From Serratia silvae (lineage in GTDB: Bacteria; Pseudomonadota; Gammaproteobacteria; Enterobacterales; Enterobacteriaceae): 64,000 bases of DNA. The notes under the pieces were generated by a model. It ran no database searches. It worked only from the letters and a program-made list of their open reading frames with translations, and had not been told where the DNA came from. Below, piece by piece: positions 18,186-28,535 of the stretch (position 1 is its first letter; each line of letters opens with the position of its first letter). The stretch lies in assembly GCF_023282985.1 (NCBI RefSeq), contig NZ_JAGQDC010000015.1:62001-126000 (forward strand). Direction: 5' to 3'. The position numbers and the translations under genes are program-made.

Positions 18186-18434
18186 TTACAGCAGCGGATC
18201 CAGCCCACCGCGAGCATCAAGTGCATGTAAATCATCACAGCCGCCAATATGTTGGCCGTCGATGAAAATCTGAGGCACGGTGGTTCGCCCACTGCGCGCA
18301 ATCATTGCTTCGCGCTTGACGTTATCACCATCAATGGCAATCTCGCTAAACGCAGCTCCCTTGCTGTTCAGCAGCGCCTTGGCGCGATGACAGAACGGGC
18401 AGGTTGCCTTGGTGTAGATCTCAATGTTAGCCAT
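18186..18434 (-). CDS. grxC: GrxC, glutaredoxin 3
   Basis: Small thiol-disulfide oxidoreductase using glutathione, 82 residues (E. coli 83). The active-site CPFC lies at residues 12-15 (YTKATCPFCHRAK), with the glutathione-binding TVPQIFIDG and GGCDDLHALD segments downstream. It donates electrons to enzymes such as ribonucleotide reductase and PAPS reductase. It sits 83 bases upstream of secB and 26 bases after yibN on the same strand. Confidence 0.97.
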   Translation of the reverse strand: MANIEIYTKATCPFCHRAKALLNSKGAAFSEIAIDGDNVKREAMIARSGRTTVPQIFIDGQHIGGCDDLHALDARGGLDPLL

Positions 18435-18460
18435 GGAAACCCCTTCAACAATACTAAAAT

Positions 18461-18895
18461 TTATTTGCCACGGGCCAACGGCAGGTTTTCCCCACTCCAG
18501 CCGGCAATGCCGTCTTTCAGGGTATAGACCTGCTCAAACCCGGCTTTGTTCAGGTTTTCTGCGGGTTCGCGCGAGGTGGTGCCATTGGCACAGACCACGA
18601 TGACCGGCTGAGCCTTGTGTTTATCCAGTTCGCCGAAGCTGCCGGTTTTTATCTCGCTCGCCGTCAGGTTGATCGCGTTGGCGATATGGCCTCTGCGGAA
18701 ATCATCACGGGTACGGGTGTCGACCACAACCGCATCTTCTTTATTAATCAATCGAGTAGCTTCACCGCGGGCGATCTCTTTAACCTTGGAGAAACGGCTC
18801 TTGAAGGTCATGACGATCACGGCAGCCAGCAGACCGACCCAAGCCAGACTAAGTATGGGGTGCCGGCTAACAAATTGCATAATTTCTTGCAGCAT
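18461..18895 (-). CDS. yibN: YibN, membrane-anchored rhodanese-like protein
   Basis: A 144-residue protein with one N-terminal membrane segment (about 12-30: [20 protein letters not shown]) and a cytoplasmic rhodanese domain (about 40-140: [34 protein letters not shown]...). The active-site loop reads [13 protein letters not shown], with the sulfur-accepting cysteine in CANGTTS. In E. coli YibN has been linked to membrane protein insertion and SecYEG/YidC contacts; the exact reaction is unsettled. I place the start at the ATG giving MLQEIMQF, as in E. coli; an upstream in-frame TTG would add four residues but sits too near the ribosome-binding site. Confidence 0.9.
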   Translation of the reverse strand: MLQEIMQFVSRHPILSLAWVGLLAAVIVMTFKSRFSKVKEIARGEATRLINKEDAVVVDTRTRDDFRRGHIANAINLTASEIKTGSFGELDKHKAQPVIVVCANGTTSREPAENLNKAGFEQVYTLKDGIAGWSGENLPLARGK

Positions 18896-19198
18896 GGGGT
18901 GTAACAACTCCCGTCAGTTAAGGGAAAAATAAGTCAAGGTTTCAGAGTATACCTGCCGAATGCGTCAAATACAGCCAATAAGCAAACGGGAATGCAGAAA
19001 CTGCGGAGTACACTGGAAAATTACCGTCATGACGTTGTGAAAGTCGAGGCTGTTCAGCGCATATTTGATCTCTTTGGGCTCTTTTTAGTCGGCCACATTG
19101 TAGTATCATCAGGTTTCGGAGGGTGAATAGCCATCATTCCAGCGCCAATGGGCTGATGGCTATTCACAACTTAAAACGATCATAAAGAGGTTACTGCA
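18896..19198. promoter_or_regulatory. yibN-gpmM divergent intergenic region with a 14-bp perfect inverted repeat
   Basis: The 303-base gap between two divergent genes, so both promoters should lie here. The only strong structure is GTGAATAGCCATCA (19123-19136) and its exact reverse complement (19154-19167) around a 17-base loop; it ends 31 bases before the gpmM start codon. There is no T-run after it on either strand. A possible -10 TATCAT at 19104-19109 would start the gpmM transcript just before the hairpin. Confidence 0.6.
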
Positions 19199-20743
19199 AT
19201 GTCGAGCAAGAAAAAGCCCATGGTACTGGTGATCCTGGACGGTTACGGCCACCGGGAAGAGCAACAGGACAACGCGATCCTGAACGCCAAAACGCCGGTC
19301 ATGGACCGCCTGTGGCAACAACAGCCGCATACCCTGATTGCCGCTTCCGGTCTGGATGTCGGCCTGCCTGATGGCCAGATGGGTAACTCGGAAGTCGGTC
19401 ACGTGAACCTGGGCGCTGGCCGCATCGTGTATCAGGACTTGACCCGCCTGGATAAAGAGATCAAAGACGGTGACTTCTTCACCAACGCAACGCTGACCAG
19501 CGCCGTCGATAAAGCCGTGAAGGCAGGCAAAGCGGTACACATCATGGGCCTGATGTCCCCTGGTGGCGTCCACAGCCATGAGGATCATATCCTGGCGATG
19601 ATCAAACTGGCCGCACAACGCGGAGCCAAAGCAGTTTACCTGCATGCCTTCCTGGATGGACGTGACACACCACCGCGCAGTGCTGAAAAGTCACTGAAAC
19701 GTTTCAGTGATGAATTTGCCACGCTAGGCGCTGGGCGTATCGCCACCATCATCGGCCGTTACTATGCGATGGATCGTGATAATCGTTGGGACCGCGTACA
19801 GCTGGCCTACGATCTGATGACCCAGGCCAAAGGTGAATACACTGCCGACAACGCCGTGGCCGCGCTGCAGGCTGCCTATGCCCGTGACGAAAACGACGAG
19901 TTCGTTAAACCGACCGTGATCCAGGCTGCGGGCGAAGCCAGCGCCGAGATGAACGACGGCGACGCGTTAATCTTCATGAACTTCCGTGCCGACCGTGCGC
20001 GCCAGATCACCCGCGCCTTCGTGAATGCCGATTTCGACGGCTTCCCACGTAGCAAAGTAGTTAAGTTCGGTGATTTTGTGATGCTGACCGAATACGCCGC
20101 CGACATCAAAACCGCCTGTGCCTATCCACCAGCCTCGCTGGCCAACACCTTCGGTGAGTGGCTGATGAAGCACGACAAAACCCAGCTGCGCATCTCGGAA
20201 ACCGAAAAATACGCCCACGTCACCTTCTTCTATAACGGCGGCGTTGAAGAGCCGTTCAAAGGCGAAGATCGTATCCTGATCAACTCGCCAAAAGTGGCCA
20301 CCTACGATTTACAGCCAGAAATGAGCTCCGCAGAGCTGACCGAGAAGCTGCTGGCAGCTATCCACAGCGGTAAATATGACGCCATCATCTGTAACTACCC
20401 GAACGGCGACATGGTTGGCCACACCGGTGTCTATGATGCGGCAGTCAAAGCGGTAGAAACGCTGGATAACTGTATTGAACAGGTCGTTGAAGCGGTGAAA
20501 GCCGTTGATGGCCAACTGCTGGTCACCGCCGATCACGGTAACGCCGAGCAAATGCGCGATCCGGCTACCGGCCAGGCGCACACAGCCCATACCAGCCTGC
20601 CGGTGCCATTGATCTATATCGGTAAAGCCGCCAAAGCGGTGGAAGGTGGCAAACTCTCCGACATTGCCCCAACCATGCTGTCACTGATGGGAATGGAAAT
20701 CCCGCAAGAGATGACTGGTAAGCCGCTGTTCATCGTGGAATAA
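19199..20743 (+). CDS. gpmM: GpmM, 2,3-bisphosphoglycerate-independent phosphoglycerate mutase
   Basis: Glycolytic mutase that interconverts 3- and 2-phosphoglycerate through a phosphoserine, with two manganese ions. It has 514 residues, the family length. Seen: the first metal site [10 protein letters not shown], the catalytic serine in MGNSEVGH (Ser64), [39 protein letters not shown] and the second metal site [12 protein letters not shown] hairpin lies in its 5' leader. envC follows after nine bases, so gpmM-envC-yibQ form one transcription unit, the same order as in E. coli. Confidence 0.97.
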   Translation: MSSKKKPMVLVILDGYGHREEQQDNAILNAKTPVMDRLWQQQPHTLIAASGLDVGLPDGQMGNSEVGHVNLGAGRIVYQDLTRLDKEIKDGDFFTNATLTSAVDKAVKAGKAVHIMGLMSPGGVHSHEDHILAMIKLAAQRGAKAVYLHAFLDGRDTPPRSAEKSLKRFSDEFATLGAGRIATIIGRYYAMDRDNRWDRVQLAYDLMTQAKGEYTADNAVAALQAAYARDENDEFVKPTVIQAAGEASAEMNDGDALIFMNFRADRARQITRAFVNADFDGFPRSKVVKFGDFVMLTEYAADIKTACAYPPASLANTFGEWLMKHDKTQLRISETEKYAHVTFFYNGGVEEPFKGEDRILINSPKVATYDLQPEMSSAELTEKLLAAIHSGKYDAIICNYPNGDMVGHTGVYDAAVKAVETLDNCIEQVVEAVKAVDGQLLVTADHGNAEQMRDPATGQAHTAHTSLPVPLIYIGKAAKAVEGGKLSDIAPTMLSLMGMEIPQEMTGKPLFIVE

Positions 20744-20752
20744 TCCTTTCCC

Positions 20753-22087
20753 ATGAGGGAGAAGGCGAATTTTGCACTATCAAGGGTAACCCGAAGCGCA
20801 AACTCAGGCAGCCAAACGCTGCCTGAACGCTCTGCGCCACGGAAGTTAACCACCATCTGCGCCAGCGTGTTTTTCGCTGGCGCATTGTTGTTGCCATTCA
20901 CTGGCAACGCTGCGGAAGATAACAAGTCCCAGCTCAAAAACATTCAGCAGAGCATCGCAGAAAAAGAAAAAGCGGTTAAACTGCAGCAACAACAGCGCAG
21001 TTCACTGCAAAATCAGCTCAAACTCCAGGAAAAGACCATTGCGCAAGCCAGCCGTTCGCTGCGTGACACCCAAGGTACGCTCGACATACTGGGCAAAGAT
21101 ATTTCCGGGCTGAACACCTCCATCGCCAAGCTGCAAAAGCAACAGTCCACTCAGCAAGAAATCCTCGCCAAACAGCTCGATGCTGCCTTCCGTCAGGGGC
21201 AGCACAGTGCCTTGCAGCTGGTGCTCAGCGGTGAAGAAACCCAGCGCAGTGAACGCATGCTGGCCTATTTTGGCTATCTGAACGAAGCGCGCCAGCAGTC
21301 CATTGAACAGCTCAAGCAAACCCGTAAACAATTGGCAGAGCAAAAGAGCTCGCTGGTGGCCAAGCAGGGTCAGCAGAAATCGTTGCTTGGTGAGCAACAG
21401 ACCCAGCAGCAAAAGCTGGAACAGGCGCGTAGCGCCCGTAAAAAAACCCTGACCGCGTTAGAAGCCTCGCTGGAAAAAGATCAGCAGCGGCTGGTGGAAC
21501 TGCGCCAGAACGAAACCCGTCTGCGCGATCAGATCGCCCGTGCCGAACGTGAAGCCCGCGCCCGAGCCGAACGCGAGGCGCGTGAAGCAGCCAAGGTGCG
21601 TGAGCAGGTCAAAGTCAAAGAGCAGCAGGCGAAGAAAACCGGCACCAGCTATAAGCCAAGCGAAGGTGAGCGTTCACTGATGGCGCGAACCGGCGGTTTA
21701 GGCAAGCCTGCGGGACAAGCCGTATGGCCGGTGCGTGGCCGCATAGAACATCGCTTTGGCGAACAGCTGCAAGGTGAGTTACGCTGGAAAGGCATGGTGA
21801 TTTCTGCGGCCGAAGGCAGCGAAGTGAAAGCCATTGCCGATGGTCGCGTGCTGCTGGCCGACTGGCTGCAAGGCTATGGCCTGGTGGTCGTGGTCGAACA
21901 CGGTAAAGGCGATATGAGCCTGTATGGCTACAACCAGAGCGCTTTGGTTAGCGTCGGGGCGCAGGTGCGTGCCGGTCAGCCTATCGCCCTGGTCGGTACC
22001 AGCGGTGGTCAGGGAACCCCATCGCTCTATTTCGAAATCCGTCGCCAGGGTCAGGCCGTTAACCCACAGCCGTGGTTGGGAAGATAG
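20753..22087 (+). CDS. envC: EnvC, murein hydrolase activator
   Basis: Periplasmic divisome-associated activator of the amidases AmiA and AmiB, recruited through FtsEX. It has 444 residues (E. coli 419). It has an N-terminal extension, a signal segment (about 36-53, ending near NAA), long coiled coils rich in Gln/Lys/Glu (about 55-300) and a C-terminal LytM domain (about 330-444). The LytM zinc ligands are missing as in E. coli: the His/Asp positions read RWKGMVI and the final HxH reads SLYFE, so it activates amidases without cutting wall itself. The 34-residue stretch before the signal segment is unusual, but no better in-frame start is visible. Confidence 0.93.
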   Translation: MREKANFALSRVTRSANSGSQTLPERSAPRKLTTICASVFFAGALLLPFTGNAAEDNKSQLKNIQQSIAEKEKAVKLQQQQRSSLQNQLKLQEKTIAQASRSLRDTQGTLDILGKDISGLNTSIAKLQKQQSTQQEILAKQLDAAFRQGQHSALQLVLSGEETQRSERMLAYFGYLNEARQQSIEQLKQTRKQLAEQKSSLVAKQGQQKSLLGEQQTQQQKLEQARSARKKTLTALEASLEKDQQRLVELRQNETRLRDQIARAEREARARAEREAREAAKVREQVKVKEQQAKKTGTSYKPSEGERSLMARTGGLGKPAGQAVWPVRGRIEHRFGEQLQGELRWKGMVISAAEGSEVKAIADGRVLLADWLQGYGLVVVVEHGKGDMSLYGYNQSALVSVGAQVRAGQPIALVGTSGGQGTPSLYFEIRRQGQAVNPQPWLGR

Positions 22088-22089
22088 AT

Positions 22090-23040
22090 TTGTACTATAG
22101 CAAAACACGTACTGCCCTGTTGCTGAGTGCGCTGCTGTGCGTTGGTGCAGCGCAAGCAGGCAAGCTCTCTATCGTGATCGATGACGTGGGCTACCGCCCA
22201 CATGAAGAAAACGCCGTACTGCAAATGCCAACGGCGATCTCCGTAGCCGTGCTGCCCAACGCGCCTCATGCCCATCTGATGGCCACCAAAGCCCATAGCC
22301 AAGGGCGTGAAGTGCTAATCCACATGCCCATGGCTCCGCTCAGCAAGCAGCCGCTGGAGCGCGATACCTTACAACCCTCCATGAGCAGTGAAGAAGTGCA
22401 GCGTATCATCCGTAACGCGGTGAATAACGTGCCTTTTGCCGTGGGCATGAACAACCATATGGGCAGTGCCATGACCTCCAGCCTGCCGGGTATGCAGAAG
22501 GTCATGCAGGCGCTGGAAAGCTACCATCTCTACTTTCTCGACAGCATGACCATCGGCAACAGCCAGGCCACGCATGCGGCGGCAGGCACCGGTGTGAGGG
22601 TAATCAAACGCAAGGTATTCCTCGACGATACGGCCAACCCGGACGATATCCGCCGCCAGTTTAATCGTGCCGTCGAGCTGGCACGCCGCAATGGATCGGC
22701 CATCGCCATCGGCCACCCACGCCCGGCAACGGTGAAAGTGCTGCAACAGATGCTGGCTACGCTGCCCTCCGACATCGTGCTGGTAAAACCCAGCTCGCTG
22801 CTCAGTGAGCCACAGCAGAGCGGAAGCGGCTATGTGCCACCATCCAAGCCACACAAACCGCAGCCGAAAAATCCATTCACCGGTGGCATCAAGCAGTGCA
22901 AAGTTAAATTGCCGAAGGAAGGCGTGAATGCCAGCCGTGCGCTGGGCATCATTGCAGAAAGCGTGGCACAGTCGCCGGTCGTGGTGGTGATCAAACACCA
23001 TTGGCGGCACTGGATGGGTTCAGAGCCAACCAAGCCGTAA
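22090..23040 (+). CDS. yibQ: YibQ, divergent polysaccharide deacetylase family protein
   Basis: Predicted periplasmic protein of the divergent polysaccharide deacetylase family (DUF610); function unproven. I choose the TTG three bases after the envC stop: it has GGGAAG six bases upstream and gives a clean signal peptide (YYSKTRTALLLSALLCVGAAQA) and 316 residues (E. coli 319). A GTG six codons earlier, inside envC, is the alternative. Conserved segments are KLSIVIDDVGYRPHEE (metal-site aspartates), EVLIHMPMAPLSKQPLE, GMNNHMGSAMT and AIAIGHPRPATV. The tail is rich in Pro/Lys. Linked to envC, which suggests an envelope role. Confidence 0.88.
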   Translation: MYYSKTRTALLLSALLCVGAAQAGKLSIVIDDVGYRPHEENAVLQMPTAISVAVLPNAPHAHLMATKAHSQGREVLIHMPMAPLSKQPLERDTLQPSMSSEEVQRIIRNAVNNVPFAVGMNNHMGSAMTSSLPGMQKVMQALESYHLYFLDSMTIGNSQATHAAAGTGVRVIKRKVFLDDTANPDDIRRQFNRAVELARRNGSAIAIGHPRPATVKVLQQMLATLPSDIVLVKPSSLLSEPQQSGSGYVPPSKPHKPQPKNPFTGGIKQCKVKLPKEGVNASRALGIIAESVAQSPVVVVIKHHWRHWMGSEPTKP

Positions 23041-23046
23041 ATTTAA

Positions 23047-23074
23047 AAGCGGGCGCAGCATGCTGTGCCCGCTT
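23047..23074 (-). terminator. Terminator between convergent yibQ and tdh
   Basis: Fourteen-bp arms (AAGCGGGC...GCCCGCTT, one G-T position) form a near-perfect palindrome. On the minus strand it is followed by TTTTAAATTT, so it mainly ends kbl-tdh; the stem could also stop the opposite transcript. Confidence 0.75.
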
Positions 23075-23085
23075 AGCCAATCACT

Positions 23086-24111
23086 TTAATCCCAGCTCAG
23101 TACCACTTTACCCGACTGCCCGGAACGCATGGCGTCAAAGCCCTGCTGGAACTCGTCAATCGAGAAACGGTGGGTGATGATCGGCGTCAGATCCAGACCG
23201 GATTGGATCAGTGCCGCCATCTTGTACCAGGTTTCGAACATTTCGCGGCCGTAGATCCCTTTGATAAACAGCCCCTTGAAGATCACCTGGGTCCAGTCAA
23301 TCGACATATCCGAAGGTGGGATCCCCAGCATCGCAATACGGCCACCGTGGTTCATGGCATTAAGCAACGAACGGAACGCCGGTGGCGCACCGGACATTTC
23401 CAGGCCCACGTCAAACCCTTCGGTCATGCCCAACTCGGCCATCACGTCCGTCAGGTTTTCCTTGCTGACGTTTACCGCACGGGTCACACCCATCTTGCGC
23501 GCCAGCTCCAGGCGATATTCGTTCACGTCGGTGATCACCACGTGGCGTGCACCAACGTGTTTACATACCGCAGCGGCCATAATACCGATTGGGCCTGCGC
23601 CAGACACCAGCACGTCTTCCCCAACCAGATCGAAGGAGAGTGCGGTATGCACGGCGTTGCCAAACGGGTCGAAGATCGAGGCCAGCTCGTCCGAGATATT
23701 GTCCGGGATTTTGAAGGCGTTGAACGCCGGGATCACCAGATATTCGGCAAATGAACCTGGGCGGTTTACGCCCACGCCGGTGGTGTTGCGGCACAGGTGC
23801 GTACGGCCACCGCGGCAATTACGGCAGTGGCCACAGGTGATGTGCCCTTCGCCAGAAACGCGATCGCCAATGCTGAAGCCTTTGACTTCCTGGCCGATGG
23901 CGACCACTTCACCCACATATTCGTGGCCCACCACCATCGGTACCGGAATGGTTTTCTGCGACCATTCGTCCCAGTTATAGATATGCACATCAGTACCGCA
24001 GATAGCGGTTTTGCGGATCTTAATCATGACATCGTTGTGGCCCAGCTCAGGCTGAGGCACATCGGTCATCCAAATACCTTCTTCCGCTTTCAGTTTTGCT
24101 AATGCTTTCAT
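23086..24111 (-). CDS. tdh: Tdh, L-threonine 3-dehydrogenase
   Basis: Zinc-dependent medium-chain dehydrogenase that oxidises L-threonine to 2-amino-3-ketobutyrate with NAD+. It has 341 residues, the E. coli length. Seen: the catalytic zinc region [15 protein letters not shown] with Cys38, GHEYVGEV, the structural-zinc cysteines in [15 protein letters not shown], and the NAD motif [13 protein letters not shown]. It lies nine bases after kbl on the reverse strand; together they turn threonine into glycine and acetyl-CoA. Confidence 0.97.
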   Translation of the reverse strand: MKALAKLKAEEGIWMTDVPQPELGHNDVMIKIRKTAICGTDVHIYNWDEWSQKTIPVPMVVGHEYVGEVVAIGQEVKGFSIGDRVSGEGHITCGHCRNCRGGRTHLCRNTTGVGVNRPGSFAEYLVIPAFNAFKIPDNISDELASIFDPFGNAVHTALSFDLVGEDVLVSGAGPIGIMAAAVCKHVGARHVVITDVNEYRLELARKMGVTRAVNVSKENLTDVMAELGMTEGFDVGLEMSGAPPAFRSLLNAMNHGGRIAMLGIPPSDMSIDWTQVIFKGLFIKGIYGREMFETWYKMAALIQSGLDLTPIITHRFSIDEFQQGFDAMRSGQSGKVVLSWD

Positions 24112-24120
24112 CGAATTACC

Positions 24121-25317
24121 TTATGCAATAACGCCAAGCGTCTTACCGATGCGGATAAACGCCTCAACGGCACGTTCAATCTGCTCCGGTGAGTGATCGG
24201 CTGACATCTGGGTGCGGATACGTGCCTGACCTTTTGGCACCACCGGGTAGAAGAAACCAGTAACGTAGATGCCTTCCTTAAGCAGTGCGTTGGCGAAATC
24301 CTGCGCCAGTTTTGCTTCACCCAACATCACCGGGATGATGGCGTGATCGGCCCCGGCAAGCGTAAAGCCCGCTGCGGTCATTTTTTCGCGGAACAGGCTG
24401 GCATTGGCCCACAGACGATCGCGCAGGGCGTCCCCGTCTTCGAGCAGTTCCAACACCTTGATCGAGGCTGCAACAATGGCCGGCGCCAGCGAGTTGGAGA
24501 ACAGATAAGGACGTGAACGCTGACGCAGCCACTCAACAACCTCTTTCTTGCCAGCGGTATAGCCGCCGGAAGCTCCGCCCAGCGCCTTACCCAAGGTGCC
24601 GGTGATGATATCGACGCGGCCCATCACTTCGCAGTATTCATGCGTCCCACGCCCGTTGGCGCCGACAAACCCCACCGCGTGGGAGTCATCGACCATCACC
24701 AGCGCATCGTATTGGTCCGCCAGATCGCACACGCCCTTCAGGTTGGCAATCACACCGTCCATGGAGAACACCCCGTCGGTGGCGATCATAATGTGCCGCG
24801 CACCGTCCGCCTTGGCCTGCTTCAGTTGCTCGGCCAGTTCACTCATGTCGTTATTGGCATAGCGATAGCGCTTGGCCTTGCACAGGCGCACGCCGTCGAT
24901 GATCGAGGCATGATTCAGCGCGTCGGAAATAATGGCGTCTTCCGGGCCCAGCAGGGTTTCAAACAGGCCACCGTTGGCGTCAAAACAAGAGGAATAGAGG
25001 ATGGCATCGTCCATTCCCAGAAAATCGGCAAGCTTTTGTTCCAGCTGCTTATGGCTATCCTGCGTACCACAGATAAAACGCACCGACGCCATGCCGAAGC
25101 CATGGCTGTCCATCCCAGCCTTTGCCGCCGCGATCAGCGCCGGGTGGTTAGCCAGCCCGAGATAGTTATTGGCGCAGAAGTTGATCACCTGGCGACCATC
25201 GGCCACCGAGATATCGGCCTGTTGGGCCGAAGTGATAATGCGCTCTTGTTTAAACAGCCCTTCGGCGCGAGTGGTAGCAAGCTGCTGTTCCAGCTGCTGG
25301 TAAAAAGACGCAGACAT
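24121..25317 (-). CDS. kbl: Kbl, 2-amino-3-ketobutyrate CoA ligase (glycine C-acetyltransferase)
   Basis: PLP enzyme of the alpha-oxoamine synthase family that cleaves 2-amino-3-ketobutyrate with CoA to glycine and acetyl-CoA. It has 398 residues, the E. coli length. Seen: [28 protein letters not shown], the PLP-contacting [12 protein letters not shown] and the Schiff-base lysine in [15 protein letters not shown]. First gene of kbl-tdh, diverging from hldD over 240 bases. Confidence 0.97.
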   Translation of the reverse strand: MSASFYQQLEQQLATTRAEGLFKQERIITSAQQADISVADGRQVINFCANNYLGLANHPALIAAAKAGMDSHGFGMASVRFICGTQDSHKQLEQKLADFLGMDDAILYSSCFDANGGLFETLLGPEDAIISDALNHASIIDGVRLCKAKRYRYANNDMSELAEQLKQAKADGARHIMIATDGVFSMDGVIANLKGVCDLADQYDALVMVDDSHAVGFVGANGRGTHEYCEVMGRVDIITGTLGKALGGASGGYTAGKKEVVEWLRQRSRPYLFSNSLAPAIVAASIKVLELLEDGDALRDRLWANASLFREKMTAAGFTLAGADHAIIPVMLGEAKLAQDFANALLKEGIYVTGFFYPVVPKGQARIRTQMSADHSPEQIERAVEAFIRIGKTLGVIA

Positions 25318-25557
25318 TCGGTCATCTCCAGGATAGGGGCATTTTCGGCATATTTTACTGCTTTGTTACTAAACTGACGACATTCCGCCACAGAGAATCT
25401 GAAAATTGCAGCAGATATCACGGCAAACCGGCGCATCGTGTAACGGCACGGGATATTAAGAGCCGTACCGATGTTCCCAATGGCATGAAATGCTATTATA
25501 GGCAGCATATAGGGTGGAGCATTGTGCACCACCGGGAAGAACACAGGGGTAAACCCA

Positions 25558-26490
25558 ATGATTATCGTCACTGGCGGCGCTGGCATGATTGGCAGCAACA
25601 TCATCAAGGCACTGAATGACAACGGATATCGCGATATCCTGGTGGTGGATAACCTGAAAGATGGCACCAAATTCGTTAACCTGGTCGACCTTGATATCGC
25701 TGACTATGTCGATAAAGAAGACTTTATCGCCAGCATCATGGCCGGTGACGATCTGGGCGAAATTGACGCCATTTTCCATGAAGGTGCCTGCTCCTCCACC
25801 ACCGAGTGGGATGGCAAATACATGATGGATAACAACTATCAGTATTCCAAAGACATCCTGCATTACTGCCTGGATCGTCAGATCCCATTCCTGTATGCCT
25901 CTTCTGCGGCCACCTATGGCGGCCGCACCGATAACTTTATCGAAGAGCGTCAGTTTGAGCAGCCGCTGAACGTTTACGGTTACTCCAAATTCCTGTTCGA
26001 CCAATACGTGCGCGAGATCCTGCCAGAAGCGGATTCGCAGGTGTGCGGCTTCCGTTACTTCAACGTTTACGGCCCGCGTGAAGGCCATAAAGGCAGCATG
26101 GCCAGCGTAGCATTCCACCTGAACAACCAGATCAACCGTGGCGAAAATCCAAAACTGTTCGCCGGCAGCGAAAATTTCAAGCGTGATTTCATCTACGTCG
26201 GCGACGTGGCGGCGGTCAACCTGTGGTTCTGGAAGAACGGCGTATCCGGCATCTTCAACTGCGGTACCGGCCGTGCAGAAACCTTCCAGGCGGTGGCCGA
26301 TGCGGTGGTGGAATACCATCAGTCCGGTGCCGTGGAATACATTGAGTTCCCGGAAAAGCTGAAAGGCCGCTACCAGGCTTATACACAAGCCGATCAAACC
26401 AAGCTGCGCGCTGCCGGTTATGACGCACCGTTCAAAACCGTGGCCGAAGGCGTGAAAGAATACATGGCTTGGTTAAATCGTCCCGCTTAA
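25558..26490 (+). CDS. hldD: HldD (RfaD), ADP-L-glycero-D-manno-heptose 6-epimerase
   Basis: Extended short-chain dehydrogenase that epimerises ADP-D,D-heptose to the L,D form used for the LPS inner core. It has 310 residues from this ATG, as in E. coli; the open frame begins 12 codons earlier without a ribosome-binding site, whereas CAGGGG precedes this one. Seen: [10 protein letters not shown] (NADP site), the catalytic YxxxK in [10 protein letters not shown], and [20 protein letters not shown]. First gene of hldD-waaF-waaC. Confidence 0.97.
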   Translation: MIIVTGGAGMIGSNIIKALNDNGYRDILVVDNLKDGTKFVNLVDLDIADYVDKEDFIASIMAGDDLGEIDAIFHEGACSSTTEWDGKYMMDNNYQYSKDILHYCLDRQIPFLYASSAATYGGRTDNFIEERQFEQPLNVYGYSKFLFDQYVREILPEADSQVCGFRYFNVYGPREGHKGSMASVAFHLNNQINRGENPKLFAGSENFKRDFIYVGDVAAVNLWFWKNGVSGIFNCGTGRAETFQAVADAVVEYHQSGAVEYIEFPEKLKGRYQAYTQADQTKLRAAGYDAPFKTVAEGVKEYMAWLNRPA

Positions 26491-26514
26491 GCGCTGAAGG
26501 AAGTCACTCACGGT

Positions 26515-27561
26515 ATGAAAATACTGGTCATTGGCCCTTCGTGGGTTGGCGATATGATGATGTCGCAAAGTCTCTACCGCACCCTGAAGGCCGAGTACCC
26601 GTCGGCAGAAATAGATGTGATGGCACCTGCCTGGTGCCGTCCTCTGCTGGCGCGGATGCCCGAAGTCAACCAGGCGTTGGCAATGCCGCTGGGCCACGGT
26701 GCCCTGGCATTGGGCGAACGCCGCCGTCTTGGCCATGCGCTACGCGCTAATGGTTATGACCGCGCCTATGTGCTGCCCAACTCATTCAAATCTGCCCTGG
26801 TGCCCTTCTTCGCCAATGTGCCACAGCGTACCGGCTGGCGCGGCGAGATGCGCTACGGCCTGCTCAACGATCTCCGCGTGCTGGATAAAGCGGCATTCCC
26901 ACTGATGGTACAGCGCTATGTCGCGCTGGCCTATGACAAGCAGCGGATACAGCGCGCCGAAGATTTACCGCAGCCGATACTCTGGCCACAGTTGCAGGTC
27001 AGTGACGAAGAGATTGCCGAAACCACTTCGGCGTTTAATCTCACCGATCACCGGCCCATTATCGGTTTTTGCCCAGGCGCCGAATTCGGCCCGGCCAAGC
27101 GCTGGCCGCATTACCACTACGCCACGCTGGCGCAGATGCTGATCGACGCAGGCTATCAAATCGCCCTGTTTGGCTCAGCCAAAGACCACGAGGCCGGTGA
27201 GCAGATCCGTGCCGCCTTGGCGGAAAAGTCTCGCGATTTCAGCTTCAACCTCGCCGGGGAAACCCAGCTCGAACAGGCAGTGATCCTGTTGGCCTCCTGC
27301 CGGGCCGTGGTCAGTAACGATTCCGGCTTGATGCACGTTGCAGCGGCGTTGAACAAACCTCTGATAGCCTTGTACGGCCCAAGCAGCCCGGACTTCACGC
27401 CGCCGCTATCCCATCAGGCCAAGGTGATCCGCCTGATCAGTGGCTATCACAAGGTACGCAAAGGCGATGCTGACCAGGGTTATCACCAGAGCCTGATCGA
27501 CATCCAGCCACAGCAGGTGTTAGACGCGCTGACGCCGTTACTAGCCGCCAGCGAGGAATAA
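26515..27561 (+). CDS. waaF: WaaF, ADP-heptose:LPS heptosyltransferase II
   Basis: GT9 glycosyltransferase that adds the second L,D-heptose to the first in the LPS inner core, on the cytoplasmic face of the inner membrane. It has 348 residues, the E. coli length. Seen: MKILVIGPSWVGDMMMSQSLYRTLK at the N terminus, GFCPGAEFGPAKRWP in the centre and the ADP-heptose binding VVSNDSGLMHVAAALNKPLIALYGPSSPDFTPP. Twenty-four bases after hldD and two before waaC. Confidence 0.96.
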   Translation: MKILVIGPSWVGDMMMSQSLYRTLKAEYPSAEIDVMAPAWCRPLLARMPEVNQALAMPLGHGALALGERRRLGHALRANGYDRAYVLPNSFKSALVPFFANVPQRTGWRGEMRYGLLNDLRVLDKAAFPLMVQRYVALAYDKQRIQRAEDLPQPILWPQLQVSDEEIAETTSAFNLTDHRPIIGFCPGAEFGPAKRWPHYHYATLAQMLIDAGYQIALFGSAKDHEAGEQIRAALAEKSRDFSFNLAGETQLEQAVILLASCRAVVSNDSGLMHVAAALNKPLIALYGPSSPDFTPPLSHQAKVIRLISGYHKVRKGDADQGYHQSLIDIQPQQVLDALTPLLAASEE

Positions 27562-27563
27562 TC

Positions 27564-28535
27564 ATGCAGGTTCTGATCGTAAAGACCTCTTCGATGGGGG
27601 ATGTGCTCCATACGCTGCCAGCCTTGACCGACGCGATGCAGGCTATCCCCGGTATCCGTTTCGATTGGGTGGTAGAAGAGGGGTTCAGCCAGATCCCGAG
27701 CTGGCATCCGGCGGTAGACCGCGTGATCCCGGTGGCCATTCGCCGCTGGCGTAAAAACTGGTTCGGCAGCGAAACGCGCCAACAGAGATGCGATTTCAAG
27801 CGCCAGGTGCAGGAGCGCGACTATGACATCGTGATCGACGCCCAGGGCCTGATCAAGAGTGCGGCGTTGGTGACTCGCATCGCCCACGGCAGCAAACACG
27901 GCCTGGACTGCAAAAGCGTCCGTGAGCCTTTTGCCAGTTGGTTCTATAATCATCGCCATGAGATCGACAAGCAGCAGCATGCTGTGGAACGCATTCGCGA
28001 GCTGTTCGCCAAGAGCCTGGGGTATGCGAGGCCGCAAAGTACGGGCGATTACGCGATTGCCGCTCGCTTTCTAAGCCAACCGCCAGCCGATGCCGGGCAA
28101 TATCTGGTTTTTCTACACGCCACTACGCGGGATGAAAAACACTGGCCAGAGGCAAACTGGCGCGAACTGATCGCGCTGATCGCTCCGAGCGGCATAAACA
28201 TCAAGCTACCTTGGGGGGCTGAGCACGAACGCCAACGCGCTTTACGGCTGGCAGAAGGGTTTGAACACGTTGAAGTGTTGCCCAAGCTCAGCCTGCAACA
28301 GGTTGCCGAAGTGCTGGCTGGGGCAAAAGCCGTGGTGTCGGTCGACACCGGGCTAAGCCACCTGACCGCCGCGCTGGATCGCCCGAATATCACCCTATTC
28401 GGCCCGACCGATCCGGGGCTGATTGGGGGTTACGGGCAGAATCAGCATGCCTGCCGCCCTGATACGGGGAATCGCATGGCTGATATTTCAGCACAAAAGG
28501 TTGCCATGTTAATGAAAAACGGGATGTCGCTGTGA
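27564..28535 (+). CDS. waaC: WaaC, ADP-heptose:LPS heptosyltransferase I
   Basis: GT9 transferase that adds the first L,D-heptose to Kdo. It has 323 residues (E. coli about 319). Seen: MQVLIVKTSSMGDVLHTLPALTDA, FDWVVEEGF, the catalytic-region DAQGLIKSA, FLHATTRDEKHWPE, and VSVDTGLSHLTAALDRPNITLFGPTDP. Its stop codon overlaps the GTG start of the next gene by four bases, so the WaaZ-like gene is read with it. Confidence 0.96.
   Translation: MQVLIVKTSSMGDVLHTLPALTDAMQAIPGIRFDWVVEEGFSQIPSWHPAVDRVIPVAIRRWRKNWFGSETRQQRCDFKRQVQERDYDIVIDAQGLIKSAALVTRIAHGSKHGLDCKSVREPFASWFYNHRHEIDKQQHAVERIRELFAKSLGYARPQSTGDYAIAARFLSQPPADAGQYLVFLHATTRDEKHWPEANWRELIALIAPSGINIKLPWGAEHERQRALRLAEGFEHVEVLPKLSLQQVAEVLAGAKAVVSVDTGLSHLTAALDRPNITLFGPTDPGLIGGYGQNQHACRPDTGNRMADISAQKVAMLMKNGMSL

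Noticed and set aside
21720-22087. EnvC LytM domain lacking zinc ligands, a possible inactivating mutation
   Set aside because: The same residues are missing in E. coli EnvC, which works as an amidase activator.
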